From NCBI GenBank assembly GCA_019118275.1, contig DWZH01000024.1, forward strand, positions 1 through 53,435: DNA of 53,435 nucleotides. The letters are read 5' to 3'. Made by a program: the position numbers and the translations under genes. A model generated the notes under the pieces. It worked only from the letters and a program-made list of their open reading frames with translations. It ran no database searches and had not been told where the DNA came from. Shown piece by piece: positions 42,014 to 50,258 of the stretch. This DNA is from Candidatus Brachybacterium merdavium (GTDB lineage: Bacteria > Actinomycetota > Actinomycetes > Actinomycetales > Dermabacteraceae). How positions within the stretch are numbered: the first letter of the stretch is position 1; every line of letters begins with the position of its first letter.

Positions 42014-42118
42014 GTCCGGCTGTGCCCTGCCTCCGCTGCCCCTGCCCCGCATCTCCGGCTCCGCCCCTGACCCGGGCCTCCAGCTCCACCCTTGCCGCCG
42101 CCCTCCGGGCCCGGCGAG

Positions 42119-42147
42119 GTGACGCGGGACACCTGTGTGGTTAGGCT
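42119..42147 (+). promoter_or_regulatory. Candidate promoter of the alpha-mannosidase gene
   Basis: GTGACG (42119-42124), 17 bp, TAGGCT (42142-42147). It is about 100 bp ahead of the ATG at 42254, inside a 240-nt intergenic region otherwise C-rich and featureless. Confidence 0.45.
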
Positions 42148-42253
42148 CGACTCAACGGGCGCCCAGGCCCCGCCTGCAGCGCCAAGGACAGAATCGTCGG
42201 CCGCGACCGACCCAGCGCCCGGCGCCGAGCGCGCCGCGAGGAGCATTTCATTC

Positions 42254-45200
42254 ATGTTCGACGACAGGGAGACCACCGAAGCGCGGATCCGCCGCTTCAT
42301 CCAGCACGACCTGATCCCGCACATCCACCAGCAGACCGCCCCGGTGCGCCTGCGAGCCCTGCGCCTGCCCGGTGAACCGATCCCGCCGCGCGAGGCGATC
42401 GCCCAGCTGCGCGACCAGGGGGAGCCGATCGAGCTCGGCGCCCCGCTGGGAAGAGCCTGGTCGACCATCTGGCTGCACGTGAGCGGCACCGTCCCCGCTC
42501 AGTGGGCTGACGACGAGACCTCCGCGCCCGAGCTGCTCGTCGACCTCGACTTCACCGGTCAGCCCGGCTTCCAGGCCGAAGCGCTGGTGTTCACCCCCGA
42601 CGGGGTGCCGGTCAAGGCGATCAACCCCCACAACCGCCACCTGCCGGTGCAGGCCGGGCAGCAGCTGGACCTCTACCTCGAATGCGCCGCGAACCCGAAC
42701 GTCACGAACGGATGGAGCTTCCGGCCCACCCCGCTGGGCGACCCGGACACCCTGCCCGAGCAGGAGCTGTACACGATCACGGCGCTGCACCTGGCGCGAC
42801 GCGATGTGCAGATCTGGGAGCTCGCCCAGGATGTCCGGGCGCTCGCCGGGCTGATGGGCGAGCTGCCCGCCACCTCCCAGCGCCGCCACGAGATCCTGCG
42901 TGCCCTGGAGAGCGCGTGCGACCTCGCCGATCCCGATGACCTGCCCGGCACCGCCGCTGCCGCCCGTGGGGCGCTGCGCCCCGCGCTCGAGCGCCCGGCC
43001 GCCTCCTCGGCGCTGACGGCGCTGGCCACCGGGCACGCCCACATCGACTCGGCCTGGCTGTGGCCGGTGCGTGAGACCGTCCGCAAGGTCGCCCGCACCT
43101 TCTCCAACGTCTGCTCTCTGCTGGAGAGCGATCCGGAGCTGATCTTCTCGGCCTCCTCCGCGCAGCAGTACCGCTGGATCAAGGACCACTACCCCGAGCT
43201 GTTCGATCGGATCCGTGAGCACGTCGCCGCGGGGCGCTTCGTGCCCGTCGGCGGGATGTGGGTCGAGTCCGACACCAACCTGCCCGGCTCGGAGGCGATG
43301 GCCCGCCAGTTCATCGCCGGCAAGAGGTTCTTCCTGGACAACTTCGGGGTCGAGACCCGCGAGACCTGGCTGCCGGACTCCTTCGGCTACTCCGCCGCGC
43401 TGCCGCAGATCACGGCACTGGCCGGCCACGAGTTCTTCCTGACCCAGAAGGTCTCCTGGAATCAGACCAACACCTTCCCCCACCACACCTTCCGCTGGGA
43501 GGGCATCGACGGCACCAGCGTCTTCACCCACTTCCCGCCGGCCGATACCTACAACGGGTCGCTGTCCGGGCCCGAGCTCGCCTACTTCGAGCGCAACTTC
43601 AAGGAGAAGGGCCGCTCGTCGATCGGGATCGACCTGTTCGGCTGGGGCGACGGCGGCGGCGGACCCACCCGCGAGATGATGGCCGCCGGGCGCCGCGCCG
43701 CCGATCTGGAGGGTTCGCCCCGGGTCGAGTTCGGCACCGCCGAGGAGTTCTTCGAACGGGCCCGGGCCGAGTATCCGGATGCCCCGGTGTGGAACGGTGA
43801 GCTGTACCTGGAGCTGCACCGCGGCACCTACTCCGCGCAGCTGGGCACCAAGCAGGGCAATCGACGCAGCGAGCACCTGCTGCACGAGGCCGAGTTCCTC
43901 GCCGCCCTGGCCGCGATCCGGGTCGGCGCGGCCTACCTGCACGAGGAGCTCGAGCAGCTGTGGGAGAAGACCCTGCTGGGCCAGTTCCACGACATCCTGC
44001 CCGGGTCCTCGATCGCCTGGGTGCACCGTGAGGCCGAGCGCGACCACGCGGACATCGCCGAGCGTGCCGGAGCGATCATCGACGGGGCCCTGGCCGCGCT
44101 GAGCGGCACGACGACGGCCGCCGACGGGCCGGGAGCCGACGAGCCGGGGACCGACTGGCCCGGGACGGGCGGGCCGGGGACCGACGGGCCGGGAGCCGAC
44201 TGGCCCGGGACGGGCGGGCCGGGGACCGACGGGCCGGCACCTGATCCGGACGCCGCCCACGGAGGCCCCGCCGCCGGCGCTCCAGCCGCCGACGGCCCTG
44301 CGACCGGCATGCCTGCCGCCGAGGGCCCTGCCAGCAGTGCCCCCGTCGTCGAAGATTCCGCCGCCGACGACCCTGCCGACCCATCCCCGCAGATCCTGGT
44401 GAACACCGCACCGGTCACCCGCCGGGGCGTGCCCGCCTACTCCGCCGCTCCGGCCCGTACCGGGCAGGAGGCCGTGGTGGTGATCCGCGCGGGCACGCGC
44501 ACCCGGATCGAGAACGAGGCGCTGCACGCCGTGCTCGACGAGACCGGGGCGCTCATCTCCCTCACCGACCGCGTCAGCGGCCGGGAGGTCATCGCCCCCG
44601 GCGAGAGCGGCGCCCTGCTGCAGCTGCACCGCGATACCCCCAACGCCTGGGACGCCTGGGACATCGACGAGTTCTACCGCCACGTGGTGCGGGACCTGGA
44701 CGCCCCCACCGCTGTCGATGTCAGCGAGGCCGGGGGAGGGGTGCGGGTGTCCTTCACCTACTCCACCTCCCTCGAGGCAGGTGCGCCGACCGACGGGGTC
44801 ACCGGAGCCGGATCCCGGATCGTGAAGACCTTCGAGCTGCGCCCCGGCGATGAATCCCTGCAGATCACCCTCGACATCGACTGGCGCGAGCACAAGAAGG
44901 CCCTCAAGCTGGCCTTCCCCCTGGACCTGCGCGCCGCATACCTGAGCAGCGAGATCCAGTTCGGCCACATCGATCGGCCGATCCCGGTCAACACCAGCTG
45001 GGACCATGCGCGCTTCGAGACCTGCGCGCATCGCTGGGTGCACGTGGCCGAGGGGGACCACGGGGTGGCGCTGGCCAATGACTCCACCTACGGCCACGAC
45101 GTGCTGCGCACCGTCCGGGAGGACGACGGCGGCACCACCACCACGGCCCGCCTGACCCTGCTGCGAGCACCTGAGTACCCCGACCCGGGGGCCGACCGCG

Positions 45201-45625
45201 GGAGCTACCGGCTCCGCGTGGCGGTGCGGCCCGCCGCCGGCGTGCGCGAGGCGATCGAGGAGGGCTATCGGCTCAATCTGCCCGAGCGCAGCGTCCCGGC
45301 CGCCGCGGCCGAGCAGATCGCCGGCCCGCTGCTCTCCGTCGACGCACCCTCGGTGCGGGTGGAGACGATCAAGCTCGCCGAGGACCGCTCCGGGGACCTG
45401 GTGGCGCGGATGTACGAGTCCGAAGGCACCCGCGCGCAGGCGACGGTCAGCCTGGACCCGGCCTTGGCCGGGGGAGAGGTCACCGTGGTCGACCTGCTCG
45501 AGCGGCCCTTCGGTCCGGGCGCGCCGGCCTTCCGTTCCGCCGTGGAGCGCGACGAGGACGGCGGCGCGCGGCTCTTCTTCCGGCCGTTCGAGATCAAGAC
45601 GTTGCGCATCTCACAGGCGCGCTGA
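42254..45625 (+). CDS. GH38 alpha-mannosidase
   Basis: 1123 residues. The GH38 active-site features are clear: GHAHIDSAWLWP with zinc ligands His261/His263-Asp265, nucleophile Asp375 in TWLPDSFGYSAALPQI, and QFHDILPGSSIAWVH. The C-terminal beta-domain contains NEALHAVLDETGALISL and ends in RPFEIKTLRI. There is no signal peptide, so it acts inside the cell on mannosides taken up or turned over. A low-complexity insert of about 100 residues (about 615-714), rich in GPGTDGPGADWP, separates catalytic and C-terminal parts and is absent from typical relatives. Start ATG chosen with GAGGAG ten bases upstream. Confidence 0.95.
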   Translation: MFDDRETTEARIRRFIQHDLIPHIHQQTAPVRLRALRLPGEPIPPREAIAQLRDQGEPIELGAPLGRAWSTIWLHVSGTVPAQWADDETSAPELLVDLDFTGQPGFQAEALVFTPDGVPVKAINPHNRHLPVQAGQQLDLYLECAANPNVTNGWSFRPTPLGDPDTLPEQELYTITALHLARRDVQIWELAQDVRALAGLMGELPATSQRRHEILRALESACDLADPDDLPGTAAAARGALRPALERPAASSALTALATGHAHIDSAWLWPVRETVRKVARTFSNVCSLLESDPELIFSASSAQQYRWIKDHYPELFDRIREHVAAGRFVPVGGMWVESDTNLPGSEAMARQFIAGKRFFLDNFGVETRETWLPDSFGYSAALPQITALAGHEFFLTQKVSWNQTNTFPHHTFRWEGIDGTSVFTHFPPADTYNGSLSGPELAYFERNFKEKGRSSIGIDLFGWGDGGGGPTREMMAAGRRAADLEGSPRVEFGTAEEFFERARAEYPDAPVWNGELYLELHRGTYSAQLGTKQGNRRSEHLLHEAEFLAALAAIRVGAAYLHEELEQLWEKTLLGQFHDILPGSSIAWVHREAERDHADIAERAGAIIDGALAALSGTTTAADGPGADEPGTDWPGTGGPGTDGPGADWPGTGGPGTDGPAPDPDAAHGGPAAGAPAADGPATGMPAAEGPASSAPVVEDSAADDPADPSPQILVNTAPVTRRGVPAYSAAPARTGQEAVVVIRAGTRTRIENEALHAVLDETGALISLTDRVSGREVIAPGESGALLQLHRDTPNAWDAWDIDEFYRHVVRDLDAPTAVDVSEAGGGVRVSFTYSTSLEAGAPTDGVTGAGSRIVKTFELRPGDESLQITLDIDWREHKKALKLAFPLDLRAAYLSSEIQFGHIDRPIPVNTSWDHARFETCAHRWVHVAEGDHGVALANDSTYGHDVLRTVREDDGGTTTTARLTLLRAPEYPDPGADRGSYRLRVAVRPAAGVREAIEEGYRLNLPERSVPAAAAEQIAGPLLSVDAPSVRVETIKLAEDRSGDLVARMYESEGTRAQATVSLDPALAGGEVTVVDLLERPFGPGAPAFRSAVERDEDGGARLFFRPFEIKTLRISQAR
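44120..44245. repeat. In-frame GC-rich repeats in the mannosidase linker
   Basis: Degenerate repeats built from CCGACGGGCCGGGAGC-like and GACTGGCCCGGGACGGGC units. They encode GADEPGTDWPGTGGPGTDG twice over and keep the reading frame. They form part of the flexible linker of the enzyme. Confidence 0.75.
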
Positions 45626-45727
45626 AGGCTGCGCAGGCCGCTACGGGGCCGGATCTGGAACGATCAGGGGCATCGCGGTCCCGAGCCAGCCGGCCCTGAC
45701 CGCCCGATCACCTGGAGCAGCAGAGCC

Positions 45728-46180
45728 ATGACCTCCTCGCCGACCAGCGACACCGATCCCGCCGGCCCGGAGGCGACGGCGCCGCCCAAGGCCCCGATGG
45801 CGCCGATCGGACGCCTGTTCGCCGCGGTCGCCTTCCTCGAGGCGTTCACCTGGGTCGGTCTGCTGGTGGGCATGTTCCTGAAGTACGTCACCGGCACCAC
45901 CGAAGCCGGGGTGTGGCTGTTCGGCCGGCTGCACGGCGGGACGTTCATGGTCTACGTGGGCGTGACCATCGTCGCCGCGATCTCCTTGCGCTGGCGATGG
46001 TGGGTGACCCTGATCGCGCTGCTCGCAGCGGTCCCGCCGCTCGTCACGGTCCCGATGGAGATCTGGCTGCGCCGGACTCGGCGCCTGACGCGCCGCTCGC
46101 GCGTGCTCGCCGCCGAGGCCACGGAGCTCGGGCCCGCCCAGGCGCCGCGGCGGGCCCATGCGCCGGACCGGGCAGACTAG
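45728..46180 (+). CDS. DUF3817 integral membrane protein
   Basis: 150 residues with three membrane helices: LFAAVAFLEAFTWVGLLVGMFLKY, the block RLHGGTFMVYVGVTIVAAI and WWVTLIALLAAVPPLVTVP. The E-A-x-T/S-...-G-x-x-H-G pattern is typical of DUF3817. Function unknown. The last 40 residues are basic and cytoplasmic. A GGAGC stretch precedes the ATG. Confidence 0.85.
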   Translation: MTSSPTSDTDPAGPEATAPPKAPMAPIGRLFAAVAFLEAFTWVGLLVGMFLKYVTGTTEAGVWLFGRLHGGTFMVYVGVTIVAAISLRWRWWVTLIALLAAVPPLVTVPMEIWLRRTRRLTRRSRVLAAEATELGPAQAPRRAHAPDRAD

Positions 46181-46232
46181 TCGGGCTGGTCGGGAACGAC
46201 TGACTGCCCGGGCCGGGCCGACTGGCGGGGGC

Positions 46233-46284
46233 GACTGGCCGGGCCGACTGGCCGGGCCGACTGGCCGGGCCGACTGGCCGGGCC
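46233..46284. repeat. 13-bp tandem repeat, four copies
   Basis: GACTGGCCGGGCC repeated at 46233, 46246, 46259 and 46272 without change. It lies between convergent genes, in a 170-nt intergenic region with no hairpin plus T-tract. Confidence 0.92.
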
Positions 46285-46350
46285 GGCCCGGAGGCATCGC
46301 GGCGCCGCCCCCGGTCGTGCGGAGACGCGAGCCGGCCTCCGCAATGGGCA

Positions 46351-47310
46351 TCAGCCCTTGATCGCTCCGGTCAGCACGCCCTTGGTGAAGTACTTCTGAA
46401 CGAAGGGGTACACGCACAGGATCGGCACCGTGGCCAGAACGATCACAGCGTTCTGCACCGTCGCCGAGGGGGGCGGCGGCTTATCGGGATTGGTGACCTG
46501 GGCGAGGTCGGAGTTCTGCACCACGTACTGGTTCAGCACCACCTGGATGGGCCACTTCTCGGTGTCATGGATATAGATCATCGCGTTGAAGAAGACGTTC
46601 CAGTACCCCACGGCGTAGAACAGTGCGATCACCGCGATGACCGCTTTCGACAGCGGCAGCACCATCTGCAGGAACACGCGCAGCTCGGAGGCACCGTCGA
46701 TCCGCGCCGACTCCAGCAGCTCCTGGGGCAGGCCCATGAAGAACGCCCGCATCACCACCATGTTGAACGGGGAGATAAGCACCGGCAGGATCAGGGCCCA
46801 GTAGGAGTTCAGCAGGCCCAACTCCCGCATCAGGATGAAGTTCGGGATCAGGCCGGCGCCGAACAGCATGGTCAGCAGCACCATGACCAGGATGCCCTTG
46901 CCGCCGGGGATGTGGCGGCTGCGCACCAGACCGTAGGCCAGCATCGCCGTGAACAGAGTGGACAGGAGGGTGCCCACCACAGTGATCCCGGCCGAGACCA
47001 GCAACGCCCGGGTGATCACCCCGCCGCTGAGGATCGAGGTGTAGGCGTCGACGGAGAACGCGGTCGGGAACAGTTGGCCCGATGACACCGACTCCGGGTC
47101 GGCGAAGCTCATCGCCACGACGTAGATGAACGGGTACAGCATCACGATGGCGATCGCCCCGATCAGCAGCGCCTTCAGCGCCTGCACCGGGCCCGACGGG
47201 GCCTCCTGCCAGATCGGCCGTCCCGGCGTTCTATGGCTGGTGCGCTTGGTGACGGTCTTCGTGGCGACCGTGGTTCCGGCCGTGTCCTCCGATGTGGTCA
47301 TGGTGGACAT
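46351..47310 (-). CDS. Carbohydrate ABC transporter permease (LplC/MalG type)
   Basis: 319 residues, six membrane helices, with the EAA loop ELLESARIDGASELRVFLQMVLPLSKAV. The ending QKYFTKGVLTGAIKG is typical of LplC-type permeases that serve oligosaccharides or rhamnogalacturonan fragments. Last gene of the three-gene importer operon. Its ATG overlaps the stop of the other permease by one base. Confidence 0.93.
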   Translation of the reverse strand: MSTMTTSEDTAGTTVATKTVTKRTSHRTPGRPIWQEAPSGPVQALKALLIGAIAIVMLYPFIYVVAMSFADPESVSSGQLFPTAFSVDAYTSILSGGVITRALLVSAGITVVGTLLSTLFTAMLAYGLVRSRHIPGGKGILVMVLLTMLFGAGLIPNFILMRELGLLNSYWALILPVLISPFNMVVMRAFFMGLPQELLESARIDGASELRVFLQMVLPLSKAVIAVIALFYAVGYWNVFFNAMIYIHDTEKWPIQVVLNQYVVQNSDLAQVTNPDKPPPPSATVQNAVIVLATVPILCVYPFVQKYFTKGVLTGAIKG

Positions 47311-48293
47311 CAGATGACCCCCTCTCCGCCGAGCTTCTTGGCGACCTTGTTCGCGGTGATGATCAAGATTGTGGCGATGACGCCTTTGACCAGGCCCGCG
47401 GCTGCGGCCACGCCCCAGTCGCCGCCGGCGATGCCGCGGAAGTAGACGAAGGTGTCCAGGACCTGTGCGGCGTCCGCGCCGACGGCGGGCTGCTGCAGCA
47501 GGAGCTGCTCGAAGCCGACGGTCAGCGCGGTGCCGACGTTCAGGATCAGCAGCATCGAGATGACGGGCATCATGCCGGGCAAGGTGATGTGGCGGATGCG
47601 CTGCCAGCTGTTGGCACCATCGGTGGCTGCCGACTCATAACGTTCGAGCGGAATGGTCGAGATCGCAGCGAAGAAGATGATCGTGCCCCAGCCGACGTCT
47701 TTCCAGATCACCTGGCTGGTGACCAAGATCTTGAACGTCTCGGGATTGGCCATGATGTTCAGGCCCTCGACCCCGACCCGCGACATCAGCTCCGAGACCA
47801 GCCCGGCACCGTCGAAGATCTTCTGCCAGATCGACACGACCACCACCCAGGAGATGAAGTGGGGCAGGTAGACGATGGTCTGGATGGTCCGCTTGAGCCG
47901 GTCGGAGACCAGTGAGTTCAGGAACAGCGCCAGCAGGATGGGGGCGGGGAAGGCGAAGAACACCTGCAGGAACGCAATCACCAGGGTGTTGTACAGGGCG
48001 CGCAGCACCTCGGGATCGGTGACGATCCGTAGGAAGTTCTCCAGACCCACGAACTCGGATCCGGTGATTCCCAGGAACGGGGAGAAGTCCTGGAAGGCGA
48101 CCACGTTGCCGAGTAGGGGCACGTAGTGGAACAGCACGAAGTACAGAAGGCCCGGCAGGATGAAGAAGTACGCCCAGCGCTCCTTCTTCAAGGCGCGCTT
48201 CAGACGGCCGGAGCGCGTGTCGGAGGGAGCGGGGTCGGTTTGCACAGGAGCCTGCGACGTCGCAGGGCGGGGACGAGTCGTGGTAGTGGTCAT
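47310..48293 (-). CDS. Carbohydrate ABC transporter permease (LplB type)
   Basis: 327 residues, six membrane helices, with a disordered Thr/Pro-rich start. The sequence WAYFFILPGLLYFVLFHYVPLLGNVVAFQDF is the classic LplB N-terminal block, and the EAA loop reads YESAATDGANSWQRIRHITLPGM. ATG at 48293 has AGGAC just upstream, four bases after the binding-protein stop. It forms the pore with the downstream permease. Confidence 0.93.
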   Translation of the reverse strand: MTTTTTRPRPATSQAPVQTDPAPSDTRSGRLKRALKKERWAYFFILPGLLYFVLFHYVPLLGNVVAFQDFSPFLGITGSEFVGLENFLRIVTDPEVLRALYNTLVIAFLQVFFAFPAPILLALFLNSLVSDRLKRTIQTIVYLPHFISWVVVVSIWQKIFDGAGLVSELMSRVGVEGLNIMANPETFKILVTSQVIWKDVGWGTIIFFAAISTIPLERYESAATDGANSWQRIRHITLPGMMPVISMLLILNVGTALTVGFEQLLLQQPAVGADAAQVLDTFVYFRGIAGGDWGVAAAAGLVKGVIATILIITANKVAKKLGGEGVI

Positions 48294-48297
48294 GTCC

Positions 48298-49995
48298 TCA
48301 GCTCGCTTCGTCCAGCATGGCCTCGAAGTCCTCCAGCACCAGCTGGCCTCCGGCGTCGAGCCATTCCTGCTGGAACGTGTCGACGTCGGAGACCGGTCTG
48401 CGCCCGGAGACGACGGCGTTGAAGAAGTCCCGGTGGATCTCGGTGAGTTTGGCGTTCTGCCGTGCGTATTCACCCGAGATCAGGGTGTCGACGGCGGACA
48501 GCTCCCCGGACTCGGTGCTCTGCTCGTACGTGGTCATGATGTTCTCCAGCAGGTCCTCGTTGATCAGGGGGAGCTGGTTGACCTGGTTCTTCTGGAGGCC
48601 TAACCAGGTCACGCTCCCCTCATCGGTCGCGCCGGAGAGCTGGGTGATGTTTCCGTCCTCGTCGAACTCGAACTGTCGGCCCTCTACTCCCTGCTCGAGG
48701 AACAGCGCTTCCCGGCTCCCGAAGGGGGAGCGGTAGAAGTCGCAGATCCGCAACAGCTCGCGCACCCGTGCAGGATCGTCGCCGCGGTCGGCCGGGATGC
48801 AGACGCGTCCGCCGTAGCCCTTGTCGATCTGGTGGCGTCCCACGCCACCGTTGACCGAGGGCATCGCGAAATGGATGAACTCGGCATCGGGCACGACGCG
48901 CCGGCAGACGTTGATGCGTCCCTGGTCGGGGATCCAGTAGAACCCGGCGAAGGAGGCCTCGTAGTTCAGCTGCTGGCCCTGCTGGAAGAGCTCGGGGTCG
49001 ACCTGGCCCAGCGAGTCGGGATGGAAGAACCCTCCCGCCCACAGTTCGCGCATGTAGGCCAGGTGGTCCTCGTACTGGGGCAGGAGGTACTTGTGGGTGA
49101 CCCTGCCGTCGACGAGCTGGAACTCCTGGCCGAGGTCGTGCAAGGGCTCGAAGGTGGTGGGTTCCAGCGCGCCGTGGCCCCATACCCGCCGGCCCCCGAC
49201 CTCACCGAGCTTGGCGAGCTCGAGCCACAGGTCCTTGAGATCCTCGCCGTTGTCGGGGACCTCATCGGTGCCGACCTCTTTCATGGCGTCCAAGCGGAGC
49301 ACGACCAGGTTGTTCCGAGCCGGGGCGGGCATCGGGACGCCGATGAGGTTGCCGTCGTAGGCGGAATCAATCCACGCCTGCTCCTCGGTCGTGGCCAAGT
49401 TCGGGTATTCCAGCACCTGATCGCCCGCGAGATACTCGTTGAGCGGGAGGAAGGCACCATCGGTGATCGCACGGACCGCGTTGGGGTCGCTGTCCTGGAT
49501 GTAGACGAAGTCGGGGAGCTCACCGGAGGCCAGGAGCGTGGCCAGACGGTCACCGAAGGACGCGTCCGGTGCCATCCGGGCATCCAGACGATCCACCCCG
49601 AGCCGGTCCTCGAGCTCCTGCCACACCACGTTGCGATCCCGGCCCGGAACAGGCGGGCCCCACAGGATCTGGAAGCTCGAGGCGGTGCCGCCGTCGGCCG
49701 GTGGTTGCGGCACGGCGGAGACGTAGTCGTCGGGATGCGGAGATCCCAGGTAGATGGGGGCGACCCGTTCGACGTCGCTGGTGATCATCCCATCCACCAG
49801 TGGCGGGTCGACCGTGGTCGGGGTGATCAGATCCCGGGCGGGTGGGGGCTCGGCCCTGTTCGCGCAGGCGCCGAGCGTGCCGGCACCGGCCACGCCCAGA
49901 CCGGCCAGCCCGGCCCAGCGGAGGGCATCGCGTCGACTCGGGGCAGGCGATGTGCGGGTCGAATCGCGCGCGGGCAACGGTGCACCACGTGTCAT
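48298..49995 (-). CDS. Extracellular sugar-binding lipoprotein (LplA/LipO type)
   Basis: 565 residues. A Tat-type signal (PSRRDALRWAGLAGLGVAGAG) ends in the lipobox LGAC. The length and features (LPDFVYIQDSDPNAVRAI, NNLVVLRLDAMKEVGTDEVPDN, YEASFAGFYWIPDQG) match the large family 1 binding proteins that go with LplBC permeases. It captures an oligosaccharide outside the membrane. No ATPase gene is present; CUT1 systems of this kind normally share an MsiK-like ATPase encoded elsewhere. Confidence 0.92.
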   Translation of the reverse strand: MTRGAPLPARDSTRTSPAPSRRDALRWAGLAGLGVAGAGTLGACANRAEPPPARDLITPTTVDPPLVDGMITSDVERVAPIYLGSPHPDDYVSAVPQPPADGGTASSFQILWGPPVPGRDRNVVWQELEDRLGVDRLDARMAPDASFGDRLATLLASGELPDFVYIQDSDPNAVRAITDGAFLPLNEYLAGDQVLEYPNLATTEEQAWIDSAYDGNLIGVPMPAPARNNLVVLRLDAMKEVGTDEVPDNGEDLKDLWLELAKLGEVGGRRVWGHGALEPTTFEPLHDLGQEFQLVDGRVTHKYLLPQYEDHLAYMRELWAGGFFHPDSLGQVDPELFQQGQQLNYEASFAGFYWIPDQGRINVCRRVVPDAEFIHFAMPSVNGGVGRHQIDKGYGGRVCIPADRGDDPARVRELLRICDFYRSPFGSREALFLEQGVEGRQFEFDEDGNITQLSGATDEGSVTWLGLQKNQVNQLPLINEDLLENIMTTYEQSTESGELSAVDTLISGEYARQNAKLTEIHRDFFNAVVSGRRPVSDVDTFQQEWLDAGGQLVLEDFEAMLDEAS

Positions 49996-50040
49996 GTGAA
50001 CCTCTATGTTCTCGTCGTGGAGGGCTGGAAACCTTCACGC

Positions 50041-50060
50041 TTGGAGCGTAACTGCTCGAA
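50041..50060. promoter_or_regulatory. Candidate operator of the sugar importer operon
   Basis: TTGGAGC, six bases, GCTCGAA: an inverted repeat with one mismatch in a 7-bp arm. It lies right at the expected transcription start of the importer promoter, where a repressor such as the neighbouring ROK protein would block initiation. Confidence 0.55.
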
Positions 50061-50066
50061 AGTCAA

Positions 50067-50096
50067 ACACTAAATCCCTCAAGCGCCGCTTTGCAA
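50067..50096 (-). promoter_or_regulatory. Candidate promoter of the sugar importer operon
   Basis: On the minus strand TTGCAA (50091-50096), 18 bp, TAGTGT (50067-50072). The area is AT-richer than its surroundings. The start of transcription would fall near 50060, giving a leader of about 65 nt. The rest of the 263-nt gap up to 50258 shows nothing else. Confidence 0.5.
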
Positions 50097-50258
50097 GACA
50101 TGTGGTCGGACCGCAGGCCGGGCCTGGGTCCCTCTTCGGGATCGAGCCGAGGCACATGGTGAGGTGTGGACGGTCGGAGCCTGCGCGGGGTGCGGCGGTG
50201 GCGCTGGTGCCGGCGGCGCGGGGCGGCTCGGTTGTGCGGCTGCGCGACTGCTCCGCGC

